This document shows positions 41,957-54,073 of a stretch of 64,000 nucleotides of DNA, piece by piece. The stretch's first letter is position 1. Each line of letters begins with the position of its first letter. A model generated the notes under the pieces. It made no database searches and was not told the DNA's origin. It was given only the letters and a program-made list of their open reading frames with translations. The stretch lies in contig JAMAHW010000079.1 in the NCBI GenBank assembly GCA_023627715.1, positions 1 through 64,000 of the forward strand. Direction: 5' to 3'. This DNA comes from Periconia sp. R9002 (taxonomy: Eukaryota > Ascomycota > Dothideomycetes > Pleosporales > Periconiaceae). The position numbers and the translations under genes were made by a program.

Positions 41957-44920
41957 GTGACCCCCTATTGTAGCCTGATGGATCTGAAGGGGAAAACCAT
42001 ACACCGCGCAACATCGGATCGCAGCGGGGATATTCGAAAGTGGCAGGCTACGGCGCAGCATGGGGATCAATCGACGGTCTCAACAGCTATCATATCAGCA
42101 CTGTATGACAGCTTGATGGCCTTTCTTCAGAGCGTTTTGCACCGGGCCAAAAGACAAGACACAGCTCCATCGTACTTGACATCTCTCGTGGATAATATGG
42201 CGGCTTTACACTTCTGGGGCCTTGATTTTGGGGTGTCGCACGGCAAGCTTGACATGACTCTACAGTACTCGCACCGTCTGCGCGACACGGTTTTGACGAT
42301 CCTTGTTTCGGTTGGGGATCTTCTTAGCATAGGTGAGTAGTTGCAGGTCGGCTATCTAAGAACACTGCTGATGATCTTTAAGGTCTTGCCCATGTTTTCT
42401 CATCCCAGGAACGTGCCAATGTTTTCCACAGTTCGAAAATAAGGTCACTGACGGACGACGCGAGAGGTTTGTTGGACGAACCGTCGAACGCGCCCCAATA
42501 TTCCAGCGAGAACATCGGTGACTACGTTGAATTGCTTGGGAACATGATTGACAGCCTAAGAGTGCTAGGGTCTAGTCTCGAGGCTGTCGAAGATGACGAT
42601 TCAGACGATGAGCAACCCCAACCATGGATGTCTGTGCAAGACCGGCCTGCATATGAGTACTATGTGGATCTCATCAGTCTACGCTTTCCTTTGGTCGACC
42701 ATAATCTCGCTCAAGAGTTAGGGAAGGCCAATTGGAGTCGGTACAACTACGTTTCAAAATTGGGCGAAAATGTGCAAAAAGAGATCGAAGTCACTGAAAC
42801 AAAGAAGGCTCAATCAGAGTTCCATGATTCCGGCATCGGCAGCTCAGCCCCACCGCAAACTGTGATGAATGACGAAGGTTTGCCTCGCGAACAGCTCGAT
42901 TATGCCGCTACGATAGTATCTAGTAGGGCCGGTGCGAGCCACAAACGCCTACCACCGCTTTCAGACGAAGCTCGATCAGGCATTCCATTCGAGTGTGAAA
43001 TCTGCCACAGAACAGTGCAGATACGACGAACCAAAGATTGGAAGTTAGTAGCATGAATTCCCATCTGTGTCTTCCGTGATCACTCCGTGCTAATGATCTT
43101 GTTAGAGCACACGTTTTCGAGGATATTCGCGCTTATACATGTATCTTGCCTGGGTGCGCAGCCAGACCGGCTTTGCTCGAAAATCGCGAAGCCTTGAAGA
43201 GTCACTTAACGTCGTACCACAGCATTACCGAAGACTCTGAACCTGAAGAATGCCCACTATGTCTGGAAGAGATCACCGGAGGGCGAGATATCATATCGCT
43301 CCATTTCGCTCGGCATATGGAAGAGATTGCCCTCAGTGTCTTGCCGCAGTCTACAGAGTCCGAAGACGGCTCTGAAGGGTCCGAGGATGGCGACGAGAAA
43401 GACCATCAAGATTCCACGGAGCAGATCTCGCGGAGTCCCAAAGATAACCTAGAGCAGCAACAATCGCGGGAATATTTGAAGCAGCTAGAGTGCGAACTCC
43501 CCCCTCAGCCCTACTCCTTCGCCTCCCCCCCGGTGCAGCGCAACAACAACATGCAAAGTCTTTCGTCCAATGCCACTTCGCAGTATCGGAACGTATCGCA
43601 GATGAGTTTTGCCCCGGATCAGAATCTAGAGTTCCTTGCGCATCTCGCATCGATGGAATCGAGCTACAGCGAACGACTCGATTGCATATGCGGATCGACG
43701 GTTCTCGGAGCAGACAGAATCATGTGCCAAATCTGTCACTCCTGGCAGCACCAAACCTGCTATTACGGCGATGACTGTCCTGAAGGCTCACATGTGTGCA
43801 ATAACTGCAGACATAGCACTGTCTCTCAGCCCAAGAAATCCTTGGAGCCACCACCTGATGCTCATGAATTCTGCGTTCAGTCTTACAACAAATTGGATGC
43901 TGCATTGCCAAGGGCAAGAGATGCGGTGAACACACCACTTGGCGAAGATACGTCACCAGAGGATCCGATGACGAGGTTGGATTCCACGCAACGTGTGATA
44001 ATCAGATCGCCATCTGTGCGCCCCCAACCCGTGATTCACAAAGCGTCATATGTGCGCCCTCAGCACCCCCACATCATGTGTCCTAAATGTAACGAAATGC
44101 CTAATGGATTCCGCGGTAAGTACGCTCTAGAAAAATCAACCCAATACCCCAGCTGATTCCGATACTTTTGCGATTAGGCACACATGAGCTCGAGAGGCAC
44201 ATGGTCCGCAAGCACACGGCGGTCCGACAGGCCTTCATCTGTGTTGACGCGTCGCCTGATAAGAAATTCCTTGCGAGATGTAAGCACTGCCGCAACAGGA
44301 AAGTGTACAGTGCGTACTATAATGCAGCCGCACATCTACGGCGCACCCATTTTCACCCCCGCGAGCGCGGCAAAAAAGGTAAACGTAGCGAGGAGAAGCG
44401 CGGTGGCATTGGTGGCGGCGACGACCCGCCCATGGATGTGCTAAGACAGCTTTGGATACGACAAATCGAAGTCCCAAATCCTGAATATCATGGTGAAGAT
44501 GGCAACGGTCCGTTGGACACGCCTACTCCAACGTCTGCAGCGACACTAGACCAACAACCATCGAATCTGTCCAGCTTATCAGATATCGCTGCAGCAACAC
44601 TAGACCAACAACCATCGCATCTGTCCAGCTTATCAGATATCGCTGCAGCGACACCCAGCGAATATTTTGACAGGATTTTTCCGCCTCTCCCGGATCTGGA
44701 TGGATTCATCCACCAAACCACCATCCACCCTCTGTACAGAGGTAGGATGGCCCCTCCCATTACCCCCCTATTCCCTCCCCTCAACGGCGTCGAAGCTCCA
44801 ACGTCCGAATCGAACGCTCCGTCACCAGAAGCCACGAGCACCTCGTCAGGATGCACTGGCCAGCATCCTCAAAACCGTTTTTCTTTGGAAGGGGGGATTC
44901 TAGATACAACGAGTGCATAG
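41957..44920 (+). CDS. C2H2 / PHD-finger / DUF7896 protein
   Basis: Exons 41957-42332, 42383-43043, 43106-44115 and 44178-44920. Introns are 50, 62 and 62 bp and the model gives 929 aa; ATG 41978 (MDLKGKTIHRATS) is an alternative start. An N-terminal helical region includes a NACHT-free regulator-like stretch. Zinc-finger pairs follow: FECEICHRTVQIRRTKDW spliced to AHVFEDIRAYTCILPGC, then SHLTSYHSI, ECPLCLEEI and LHFARHMEEIALSVLP. This Cys/His arrangement is common in fungal C2H2 proteins of unknown role. A PHD finger follows (LDCICGSTVLGADRIMCQIC..HQTCYYGDDC..HVCNNC). The last intron splits ICPKCNEMPNGFRG from THELERHMVRKHTAVRQAF, starting DUF7896 with FLARCKHCRNRKVYSAYYNA. A low-complexity tail has a 54-bp tandem duplication. 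Probably nuclear; target unknown. Confidence 0.85.
44543..44650 (+). repeat. 54-bp tandem duplication inside the C2H2/PHD gene
   Basis: Two head-to-tail copies, period 54 bp, encoding TLDQQPSxLSSLSDIAAA twice. The copies are almost identical (AAT versus CAT at one codon), so the duplication is recent. It keeps the reading frame. Confidence 0.8.
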
Positions 44921-45455
44921 GAAGCCGACTAAAAGATTCATTTAGAACACTGTGGACGGAACTATGACCAAGTTCCAGTACACGGTGAAGATGAGAGAGA
45001 TGGATGGAGAGAGTAACTACACGATATACGAAAACAAGGTTATCCACCACAAGGCTAGTGTCCGTGTTAGTTACTGTTAGCGACATAACTTCTGTCGTTG
45101 TATACATGACGGTTTTTATTAAATTACATTGAAACTATTTCTTCTATACCGTATAAATACTAGATTATGACTTGCTACATACTCCTCTAACATATTACCT
45201 TCTAATAGTTCATTCTTTTATGTAATGTGTAATAGAAAAAAGTGACTGGTTTGCATCTCAAACTTTCTAAGGTTACCATACAACCAAACAAAGTCGTCAA
45301 CTACTCGTGCCACGCTTGAACCAGCAAAAAACAACCTCCGACACGCCATGACAGACGTTATCGATGATATATATTCACCCCACAATAGTCATTTGCATTC
45401 TCATAGACGTCGCTCCCTAGTATGACTTAATCTGGCGTAATATGATAGGTCTGTA
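44921..45455. other. Convergent intergenic region
   Basis: 535 bp between converging genes, AT-rich near 45110-45240. No gene or repeat is recognised. Confidence 0.5.
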
Positions 45456-47335
45456 TTATTTCACAGGAGAGTAACGGGACTTTTGGCGGATCTTCTTGCC
45501 GAAGATGTAGAAGAGGATGGGAACGGGAAAAAGTGCGACACCAAGGAAGGCCAGTACGGAACTAGCCCATGCGACGCCTAGAGAGTGATACCTGAAACAA
45601 AGTTAGTCATGTATTCTAGAAATAGGGGAAGGGGAGTGAACTGACATGCTTGGTGCGAAAAGTGGAAACGCGGCGCCGAAGGCGCTTCTGACGAGCGTGT
45701 TCGCTGCGATGGCAGAATTAGCGTACATGAGGTACACGTCGATGATGTAGTTGAAGCCCGGCAGGAAAATCATAAGGATTCCCGCGCCGATGGGAACGCC
45801 GGCAATGACCTGCGGCACAGCAGTAATGTTAGGATTGCTCGTCCACGCAAACCAAAACATGCCCGTGGGGAACAAGAGCCCGCCGATCATCATAGGAATC
45901 AATCGTTCCTCGGGCAGGATACGGCCTTCGCGCTGCATGATGCGTGCAAATCGTGTTTTGGTCATATAGACGATGATGAAGCCACCGAGAATTACGCCCA
46001 TGCCGATACTTAGGAATGGGAGAGATGCGACGCCCGGTTGCCAGCCACGCACTTCCTGGAACGCAATCGGGTACGCGGTGAGGGAGAGGTATATGATACC
46101 GTAGATGACGCTCATGTAGATGGTGATGAGAATTAGGATAGGCTCGAAGATCAGCATGGCGAAGGGTCGGAGGAGATACTTTTGAGCGATAGTGCCGAGA
46201 TCGAAGTGCTGCTCGTCCAGAGGGGCGCGGATGGCCCAGTTCTTGGTGCGGTGGCGAATCTCGGTCGCCCGGCGCGAAAGGAGAACGGGAGCGTACGTCT
46301 CTGGGACGATGAGGAGCGCGATGAACATGAGAGAGAAACCCATAATGGCCGTGATGTAGGAAGTCCACCGCCACCCGAGCTCGCTACTCACGATGAATTC
46401 ACCCACGATGGGGCCTCCTAAAGGGCCGATGAAAGTAGAAGCTGCGAAGAAGGTAATGGCGACGCCGCGGTCTAGGGCGCCCCAGAAATCAGCCAGTTGT
46501 CCTCCCACAATGGCAAGCGGAGCGGAACCAAATACACCGCCGAAGAAGCGGCAGACCATGATGGTCGAGAGGTTCTGAGCCACGGCAACGGGGATCTGGA
46601 AGATACAAAATAGGCCAAATCCGATGAAGAGCGGAATCTTCCTGCCGTACATCTCGGACAGGGGACCCCATATAGGAGGGCCGACGGCGAAGCCCGCGAC
46701 GAAGAGTGACGTGGGAAGAGTCATAACTTCAATCGAGACGTGGAATTTCTCTGCCGTGACCAACGTGGCCGTGCTGAAGATGCTGCTGGCGAAAGTTATG
46801 CAGACCATGATGAAACTGAGGGTAAACGTGATGACCCATTTTCGCCAGCGAGGCATGTTCTGAGGATGGTCTGGGTCGTCGGGGCCATCCCAATCCACGA
46901 GGTTGGGATCTTTTTCTTGCAAGTCTTTCTCAGCTTCTTGTTTCCCTTTCCCGTTTGATGTGACTTTTTTACTAGTGTTAGCTTCATGTTGTAATTGATA
47001 GACGTTTCGACGATATAAATTACGTCCAGTGGAGAATACGTTTATCTCTTACCACTCTTATCTTGACACGTGGAGTTCTCGAGATCCCCACCAAGTATGC
47101 TATTGCTCGATGATTTGAATTTCGACTGTTGCCATGATAGTGTAGATGCCCAGTCCTCGTCCACGCTTCCATTGTCATCAACTAGCGTCTGGTGTGAAGG
47201 CCCTGCCACCAAAGTCCGTTCTGAGCGCATCGTCTGTCGATTTGGGTTGTATGGCAACCCATCCGGGTAATATGTGATCCGGCCACTTTTGCTTCTCGTG
47301 ACCCCTAGGTCTATCTGAAGGTGCTCTTTGGACAT
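45456..47335 (-). CDS. DHA1-type MFS drug/polyamine transporter
   Basis: Exons 47053-47335, 45646-46963 and 45456-45591. Introns are 89 bp (GTAAGA..CTAAC..AAAAAG) and 54 bp (GTCAGT..TTTCAG), and the total is 578 aa. The cytosolic N-terminus leads to LVDWDGPDDPDHPQNMPRW, the conserved entry to helix 1. Helix 2-3 signature: PPIWGPLSEMYGRKIPLFIG. Helix 4: RFFGGVFGSAPLAIVGG. Helix 5 is the antiporter motif GPLGGPIVGEFI. After helix 6 comes PETYAPVLLSRRA. The last exon encodes YHSLGVAWASSVLAFLGV and the basic tail FGKKIRQKS. This is the FLR1/polyamine-type H+ antiporter group, which exports drugs or polyamines at the plasma membrane. The first intron's acceptor (AAAAAG) was chosen because only it keeps phase. 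ATG 47431 is an alternative start. Confidence 0.9.
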
Positions 47336-48509
47336 TCTGAGAATATGAAATTCGAGTGACTGAGAGAAAGTAGCAAGCAGCACGAGTAAAGATAGATTAG
47401 AAACTGTCGGGCAATAACGTAAAACGTCCAAAGGTAATCTGATATATTAAACAAAGCAGAGATATAGATATTTTACCCCGAGGACTTCGTAAGGTGGGAA
47501 AGCAGAGGAAGACAAGGCGTGAAAAATTTCGGCATAGTACTAAATTGGGTGATAGTCCTCTAGTATGGCCAATAAAGAATAGGGAAAGCCTCCTCACTCG
47601 TCATCTACCCTTTATTCTCGTATCTATCGACCTCTACCACATTCCTAGAGTTCGATCAAGCTATTACCATAGCCTTTACGGAACCCCATAGCGAATTGCC
47701 TAGCTTCGTACAGCAGATGTCCTCCACGGTGGTTAGAGATGACAGATACTAAAGACTTTAGCGGCGACGATCAGACAGTAGATGTTCACTATTTTAGATC
47801 GGAATAACTAACAATCAAATGGAGTGTATGGCTGATTGGATGTGTATGGTACGCTATGGTTAGCTTCCAATCATAGTTGATACGGTCAGCACCGCGCATG
47901 CCGGACTCACTATCTCTAGCATTATGTATGATCTCAGCTTACTACATTAGTTTCTTTCTCCATCCAGTTGTCCGGATCTAAACCTAGGGCATTCACGTAT
48001 CGTGATTCATCAGGACGTGTCAATTGGTGAATCGGTCCTTCCAGATCCGACCTACCGACAAGTCTCAGTTTACCATGCTATACGGTTTTTCCAAAATTAT
48101 GGCTTGTGAATGAGCCAAGGCGCAGTTTCAGAATATATATATATATATATATATATTGGTGAAGATCCATGCAGGAGCTTCGAGCCATCGATCGTGAATA
48201 AAGAGTTTGGTGCTCGCTTATTAATTGCGAAGGTGTATGGATTGGGAAACATCCACTTCATTAAACAGTTTCATCATTTCTCTTTCTTTCAGTCCTAATG
48301 GTGGAACCTTCCTTCTTCTGTGGTGAACCGAACATTTCATGAAACATTTATTCTGCAAGATGCAACGAGTGGTAGTGGTACCTGCGCCCTAGCTTACTGC
48401 TTGTTGCTAAATGAGAAAAATTGTGGCTTGTGATGGTCCGTTACAGGCACATGTCCACCGTACAGTCAGGAATGAACCCAAGTCAGAATGTGACCATTTA
48501 TGAATCCCA
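47336..48509. other. 1.2-kb intergenic region with (AT)n
   Basis: Promoter side of the MFS gene and 3' side of the hydrolase gene. It contains a perfect AT-dinucleotide microsatellite of 24 bp (48133-48156). No gene is supported. Confidence 0.5.
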
Positions 48510-49325
48510 TTAATGCAGGAGGCTTTCTAGTTTTGCAGTCAACCTACGCCACCCAGCAGGCTGTTTGGTTGCCGAAATCGAACCGAGTACCCATTCAACC
48601 TCGTTAGCAACGACGTCTGGCCGGTCCCGAACAACGTGGTGGCCACAGTCTGGAATGTGAACGTATCTGGCGTTCTTCGAAAGACGCAATTGGTCCTTCT
48701 TCATCCTTTCATCTTCCTTATCACTTGCATCTAGCAGTGTTCGTTGCATCATGAGAGCACTTTTTTGTTGCTCTGTCTCTGCTGCCTTTTCGCTTTCCTC
48801 CAGGGACTTCCATTTTTGGATGAAGGAATTACCTCGAATAACACTGAGAGGCTTCTCCCTCAAAACGCACTTTGTAATCTGGAAGGCGGCAATCTTTGCA
48901 TCCAGTCCACCTTCCTGGCCGGTCTCCACAAGAACCGCGCCTGCAACACTTTTTGGTGCGTGGTGCATGAACATTCGGGCGAAGGCGCCACCGTAAGAAT
49001 GGGCAACCAGGATGTAGGGACCAGGGAGATTCTGGGATTCCAAGAAGTCAAGCAGCTTCACAGTCGCTTGCTTGGGCTTAGGGTTTAGAGACCCTCTCTC
49101 AAAGAGCAGCACACGGGAGGTGCCTCCGAGTAATGTAGTTAGCTCAGACCAGGACGGCTCACAAGACTCTCCGGAGCCGTGGAAACATATGATGAGTGGC
49201 GTCGTGTTGTTAGAAGCGCCCACGAGTCTGTGTCTTGGCTCTTCCAACGTGACGGGGATCGCGGTTTTATCAGAATCCATTCGAGGCCCTTTAAGCGGGG
49301 TTCCCGATGTAGATGCGGGTATCAT
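48510..49325 (-). CDS. Alpha/beta hydrolase
   Basis: A single-exon 271-aa protein. The oxyanion-type loop is LIICFHGSGES (residues 45-54). The nucleophile elbow is VAHSYGGAFARMF with Ser110 in the GxSxG-like A-H-S-Y-G. The acid should lie around DASDKEDERM, and the general-base His is in PDCGHHVVRDRP (His229 or His230). The layout VLLFERGSLNPKPKQATVKLL matches small cytosolic fungal hydrolases of the AB-hydrolase-1 group. No signal peptide. Substrate unknown. A start at the internal MDSDK (residue 16) is equally possible. Confidence 0.85.
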   Translation of the reverse strand: MIPASTSGTPLKGPRMDSDKTAIPVTLEEPRHRLVGASNNTTPLIICFHGSGESCEPSWSELTTLLGGTSRVLLFERGSLNPKPKQATVKLLDFLESQNLPGPYILVAHSYGGAFARMFMHHAPKSVAGAVLVETGQEGGLDAKIAAFQITKCVLREKPLSVIRGNSFIQKWKSLEESEKAAETEQQKSALMMQRTLLDASDKEDERMKKDQLRLSKNARYVHIPDCGHHVVRDRPDVVANEVEWVLGSISATKQPAGWRRLTAKLESLLH

Positions 49326-50884
49326 GGAGTGAAGTGAAGTTGAAGTCGTTGACGTCCTTGCATTATGTCATCAACGTATCTGGTTAGTTTTATCCCCAAA
49401 AGTACCGGCGCTGTCAACGCTAAATTGCTTCAGATTGCTCCAGGTTAATATTAACAAATCTACCTCATCAAAAGAGCACGTCTTGTCTATAAGAATTCGT
49501 ACTCCCAGGTGCCGGTTATTTTATTGCGCTTTGAATATTTTCCCCTGATTAAAAAACCACCGTGTTGTTGTCTTAGTGACTTCGCATCCCCGCACGAATT
49601 GTCCGGAGTTGAAATGGCGTCCCGATAGCGTGCTCCTGTAAGAAACGCCACATCCAGTATCTAACATGTGAGAGCTCTGAAACCAAATCCGGCGGCATTC
49701 AGACGGCAGGAAAAACGTGCAGAACACGAGTCTTTATTAAAAGCTGGGTCAACCACGTCATTCTTCCGGCGTTCGAATGTTATGTACATCTGTAGGTCAC
49801 ACTTCTCCATATCTTCATTTGCATTATATGTTACAATACGTTCACTTACTTGCATTTCGAAAAGAGTTTGTCAATTTTTCTATTCGTGGTCTCCTCGACT
49901 TCCATTCAGAGCTAATCCTAGCGTGAGATGTATCTGTCCACGTATTGAGTTCAAGCGAAAATCTTCACTCTAAGCTCAGCTCAGCAATACTCACGACTTT
50001 TTCACACAAATTCGACTAAGATATATCGCGTTGCAGCATACACGATCCGCTATCCGGTCTACTCGGAACTACTGTCCTCGGCAATGGGGTTTGCAAATAT
50101 TCCACCCTGGCGTCTGTTGAATAAATTTTGTAAATCCTCTAGGTATGCACCGGTAGCAAGATGCCCAGAAAATAGATTTCTTAGTTTTCATCACTAACTT
50201 TTCTCCGTATGCTTTCACGGTAACAAAAAATCAGGAAAGGAATATAAAGAACCATCAGCAACGCTTTTGTATGGGACCAAGCTTGCTTTTTCTTGCAACC
50301 TCCATGGCATCCGGCATCACCTTTGTTCTTATATGTTTGTGTCACATTGTTTCCTTCATTTCAATTGAGGTGAAACATTAGATCAGTGAAACTCAACTAC
50401 CCCTCGAGCCCCACACAATATACCTTCTCGCTTCAGTAAGTTAGCGAACGGATCAAGTTCGAAGTTGCCGAAGCCGGCCTCCTTGCATTAGCATCAATGC
50501 TATCGATAATCAGTTCGAAAATAGTCTGTCCGAAAGCCCCGAGGTATAAGTGGACAACGAGTCCACGTTAGTGACTTGGTCGGGAGCTACGAAAAATGCG
50601 TTTCTTGCCCCCGCACAAACAAAATACAGCGTGATATCTATGCAAATCAAAATAGCATAAAAAAATCCCAAAGATGGACATCACGAACGGTGATTTGTGG
50701 TCCAGCTTCGAGAGAGAAGACATTCCCTCTAAAGTTAATCGCACAACCTACGAATGTCACACCCCGCAGATCAAGCGGGCCGTCATGATTTTACCCACAA
50801 CAACCCACGTTGACTACTATTCTTTCTGTGCGATATAGACTAACAGCTCTATTCTTACTCTTGCCGTTTCTAATGCCGAGTTTA

Positions 50885-50903
50885 GTTATCGATTATCGAT
50901 AAC
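50885..50903. promoter_or_regulatory. 19-bp palindrome, ATCGAT/GATA core
   Basis: GTTATCGAT-T-ATCGATAAC: perfect 9-bp arms around one central base. It contains TATCGATAA and could be a binding site for a dimeric factor. Which gene it serves is unclear; the flanking genes' starts are distant. Confidence 0.35.
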
Positions 50904-50928
50904 AAGCTGCGCGATATTCTACCCCCTT

Positions 50929-50938
50929 CTATCGATAG
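50929..50938. promoter_or_regulatory. 10-bp palindrome CTATCGATAG
   Basis: A perfect palindrome 26 bp after the 19-bp one, with the same TATCGATA core. The pairing suggests a site cluster rather than chance, but no function is known here. Confidence 0.3.
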
Positions 50939-50992
50939 AGCGGACCATCTGTGGACGAGCGAACGGGCTCAAATAGCCTTCGATCACGTACT

Positions 50993-51680
50993 CTATTGGT
51001 TCTTGGGGTTCTTGACTTCATCAATCTTGCTCCACTTAATTTGCTCTGGAGTCGGCGATCGGTACATGGCTTTCTGTACGTGGCATACACGTCTTTAGCA
51101 GTACATGCAGGTACTCACATCTGGAGTTAAGAAAATTAGATCCAGCCTTTTCATCAATATTTATTTTCCAAAACGACAAATCTCAACTCAGAGATAATAA
51201 GGTATGAAACAATAGATACTGACGACTGGATGCAAAGAACGTTGCCCCAACCTATGACCCACCCTAAAAATCCGTAGATAATATTCCCGCGGAAAGCCAG
51301 TCTCTACGTAAGAAAATATAAAGCTATTATCGCACATGTGCGCACTAGAATCAAAAAGAAGGCGTTTATACTATAGAACGGCAAGATGCACTTCCCTTCA
51401 CACGGCACATAACTCGCGAGACCCTGCACACCGCGGAAGCCCTTTTGTTCCCGTACCAGTATGCCAGTACCAAGATTAACAGCAAAGAAGAGACGAAAAC
51501 TTTAATTCCCCTCGATTCCGCGTAAAAAAAGCACAGGCATCATAGGGGTCCCTCTTCACTCGCACGCGGAAGCGGAAGTGGAGCGAGGGGCGTCAACGTG
51601 AATATCGGCTCGTTCGGGTCGTCGTTCAACTTTAATTTTCCTGCCCTTCCTCTGCGAAGTGGTATTGCAAACGAAGACAT
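50993..51680 (-). CDS. Candidate tiny multi-exon gene (unrecognised)
   Basis: Three coding-like pieces share the minus strand. The 5' piece starts with ATG at 51678-51680 (MSSFAIPLRRGRAGKLKL, then NDDPNEPIFTLTPLAPLP). A middle piece near 51240-51310 follows a TACGTAG acceptor-like site and reads RLAFRGNIIYGFLGWVIGWG. The 3' piece (50993-51073), after a TACAG acceptor, reads KAMYRSPTPEQIKWSKIDEV then KNPKNQ and a stop. The middle piece could be one membrane helix. I could not fix the internal donors, so the full protein (about 90-120 aa) is not certain, and I recognise no family. Codon-like composition of each piece is the main support. Confidence 0.4.
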
Positions 51681-52727
51681 CTTCACATCAATCTTCTTTT
51701 ATTAGAATAGGGAAGAGAAAAGATATATGTGAGGCCAATATGATGATGAACGTCGGTCTACGTAGTAAGAAGAGAGAGGGAGAAAATTTGTAAGTGAACC
51801 ACAGCCGCGCTCATCCTCGATCAATTGATGAGTATAGTAAACCCGCGGACGACGGGGCTTTACACTACCACTGTTCGGCGTGAAGCATTGATGTGGATAC
51901 GTACTACTTCTACAAACGAGAGAAACGTTGGCAAGAGCGCGGAGGGGGCGGGAGGGGATACACGGAATGATGCGTGATTGATTGTGATAAAAAAAGGCGA
52001 GGACGAGAGGGGGGATGAAACTCTACACGTACATACATTTTATTTGGAGGCTGGTGATACAGCATTGTGTCTCACCACACCTACATACGCCGTAGAAATC
52101 GTGTGCGAATTTCGAGGGAATGAGTGCATGGCAAGGAATAAATCGACACACGTCACACGTGTGTGTATGCATGTACGTGCATGCGTACCTGCATGCCTGC
52201 CCCATTTGTTCCACCCATCTAGTGCGGAACCACTATTCCGGGTCCACGATACGAACTAAAAGTATCCTCAAACTAAAACAACCTTCACTTGCCTGCTCCT
52301 GTCTCCTTGAGTGGATCCCACTTGCTCGATCTGCGGTTCCGCTTCGCGCAGTCAACACCATGTGTATACCCAAAAGGTGTTCTTTGGTTTCTTCTGGTGT
52401 GCATTCGGTGCCTAATCCGCTCATATTTTTGTGGGTTTCCGTGCTAACTACTACATGTAGGTATGCACGGAACGGTGTGTTCAGGGAAGGATCGGATGAT
52501 GGATTTGGACTGGGAACGGGAAGGGACGAGGTTCTTTCGATTGTGGCACACCCACACAGACATACATACAACGTGGTTAATGCATTTTCTTTGCTCATAC
52601 CCTACCATTCCTATTTTTGTTCCATCTTCTTCGAGTTTTTATATTTGGTGTTTCGCCACTTGTTAATAAAAGAGGTATTCCAACGGCGTTATCCCGCGGG
52701 GTAGATAGCAGTGAAGAAGAGAAAGTA
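51681..52727. other. Divergent intergenic region
   Basis: About 1 kb between the candidate small gene and the rhodopsin-domain gene. It has alternating CATGCATGTACGTGCATGCG-like DNA at 52167-52200 but no gene I can support; longer frames (52120-52704) are not protein-like. Confidence 0.45.
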
Positions 52728-54073
52728 ATGGCCTACGCCGTGAGCGTTCCGAATGAGATCCAGGGTCCGCTGTTGAACAGGGTGAGCGTTGCTGTGTATT
52801 CGGTTGCTGTAGTGTTTATTGGGCTTCGGTGAGTATTTATCGGTTTTTCTTATCCTTGAGTCTGTGCTTGTTCAAATGAAGATCAATATATGAGGAGGAC
52901 GAAACAAATTGCAGTGCTGACTCGAGACATGACTAGTTTTCTTACACGAGGTTGGATCGTGCGAAAATACGGCTTGGATGATTTATTGATAGGGGTAGCT
53001 GTTGTGAGTATCTCTTCCCATTGTTCACCTCCACGATGAATTGATTGATTGACTTACAATGTGCTAGGTGCTGGGGGCAGTGCAGACAGCAACTCTCGTG
53101 CTACAAGTGAAGTATGGCTTGGGGAAGCATGTTGGAGATATAGAGATTCCAGACTACAATCTCATCTTGAAGGTGCGTGCTGATCTTTCATTTACTCCAA
53201 TTATGCTGATGAGAAGAAGTACAAATGGATCAACATGATGGTCTACTACATTGCCAATTGGTCTGTGAAGATGAGCATATTGGCACTATATCATCGGATT
53301 GGAGTTGGTCACAAAGGGCTACCTTGGATGCTACAATCCAAATCAGTGGGAATGGTCGCTGGTGTAGTCACGGCCTTTGCGATCGCTGTGTTCGTCGTGA
53401 GTAAAGCCCAGCACTGACTCTTTTGACTTGGCTAGTCTAACATCACCACCAGGCCGAACTCTGCGCTTGTAGACCAATATCAACTACGTGGGAAGTGGAA
53501 AGCAAAATTCGGTCTTGTATGGATATGAGAGCCTTTTATATGATCCAGGGCTCAATCAACGTCGCTATCGATCTACTTCTACTGGTATTCCCGCTGCCAT
53601 TGCTAAGGATTCTGAATATCGACTTAAGGAAAAAGGTCGCCTTGATATTGATATTCTCTATTGGAATCATACCGATGATAGCGAGTGTAATACGACTAGC
53701 CGCGATTGTCGTGGTTTCGCGGATAGAAGTGCTGCCGCATCTCACAGCAGATCCGAGCTGGATGTGGGCGTGGGTGCCAGTGTGGGGCCAAATTGAGGTG
53801 GATGTAGGCATTGTGGCAGCCTCGCTCCCAAGCCTTAGTCCTCTATTCAAAAAGTTCTGGTTTGGAGTGTCGACAAACATGTACACGACACATCCGCAGT
53901 ATGCGTCGCTCGCAGAGCCGTTGACCGACCCCGCACTGCAACCACTACGTTCAGAGCTTACACTTTTTGATATGGAGAACAAGAACCGGCAGGAATCGGT
54001 TCATACGGAAGAGTTGGAGTTGGACGAGTGTTTTGATCTTGACGCATTTCCCAGTACGCCTACAACCCCTTGA
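52728..54073 (+). CDS. Rhodopsin-domain integral membrane protein (Pth11-like type)
   Basis: Five exons: 52728-52828, 52937-53003, 53068-53172, 53220-53396 and 53453-54073. All phases agree and give 356 aa. Residues 20-34 (SVAVYSVAVVFIGLR) form helix 1. The 67-bp exon restores the family motif RFLTRGWIVRKYGLDDLLIG. Then VLGAVQTATLVLQVKYGLGKHV, YKWINMMVYYIANWSVKMSI with LALYHRIG, the helix MVAGVVTAFAIAVFV, and AELCACRPISTTWEV. The long last exon holds INVAIDLLLLVFPLPLL and VEVDVGIVAASLPSLSPL-like QIEVDVGIVAASLPSL. Seven membrane segments in total. Without the CFEM domain of Pth11 itself. These proteins are candidate surface sensors; the ligand is unknown. Convergent with the SDR gene, 163 bp apart. 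Confidence 0.88.

Larger units (their letters stand above)
49326..50992. other. 1.7-kb intergenic region
   Basis: No supported protein or RNA gene on either strand. It has a cluster of ATCGAT palindromes at 50885-50938, annotated separately. Confidence 0.45.

Noticed and set aside
30535..49325. Possible secondary-metabolite cluster (Zn2Cys6 factor, FAD oxidase, MFS pump, hydrolase)
   Set aside because: No PKS, NRPS, terpene cyclase or other backbone gene lies among them, and unrelated genes intervene.
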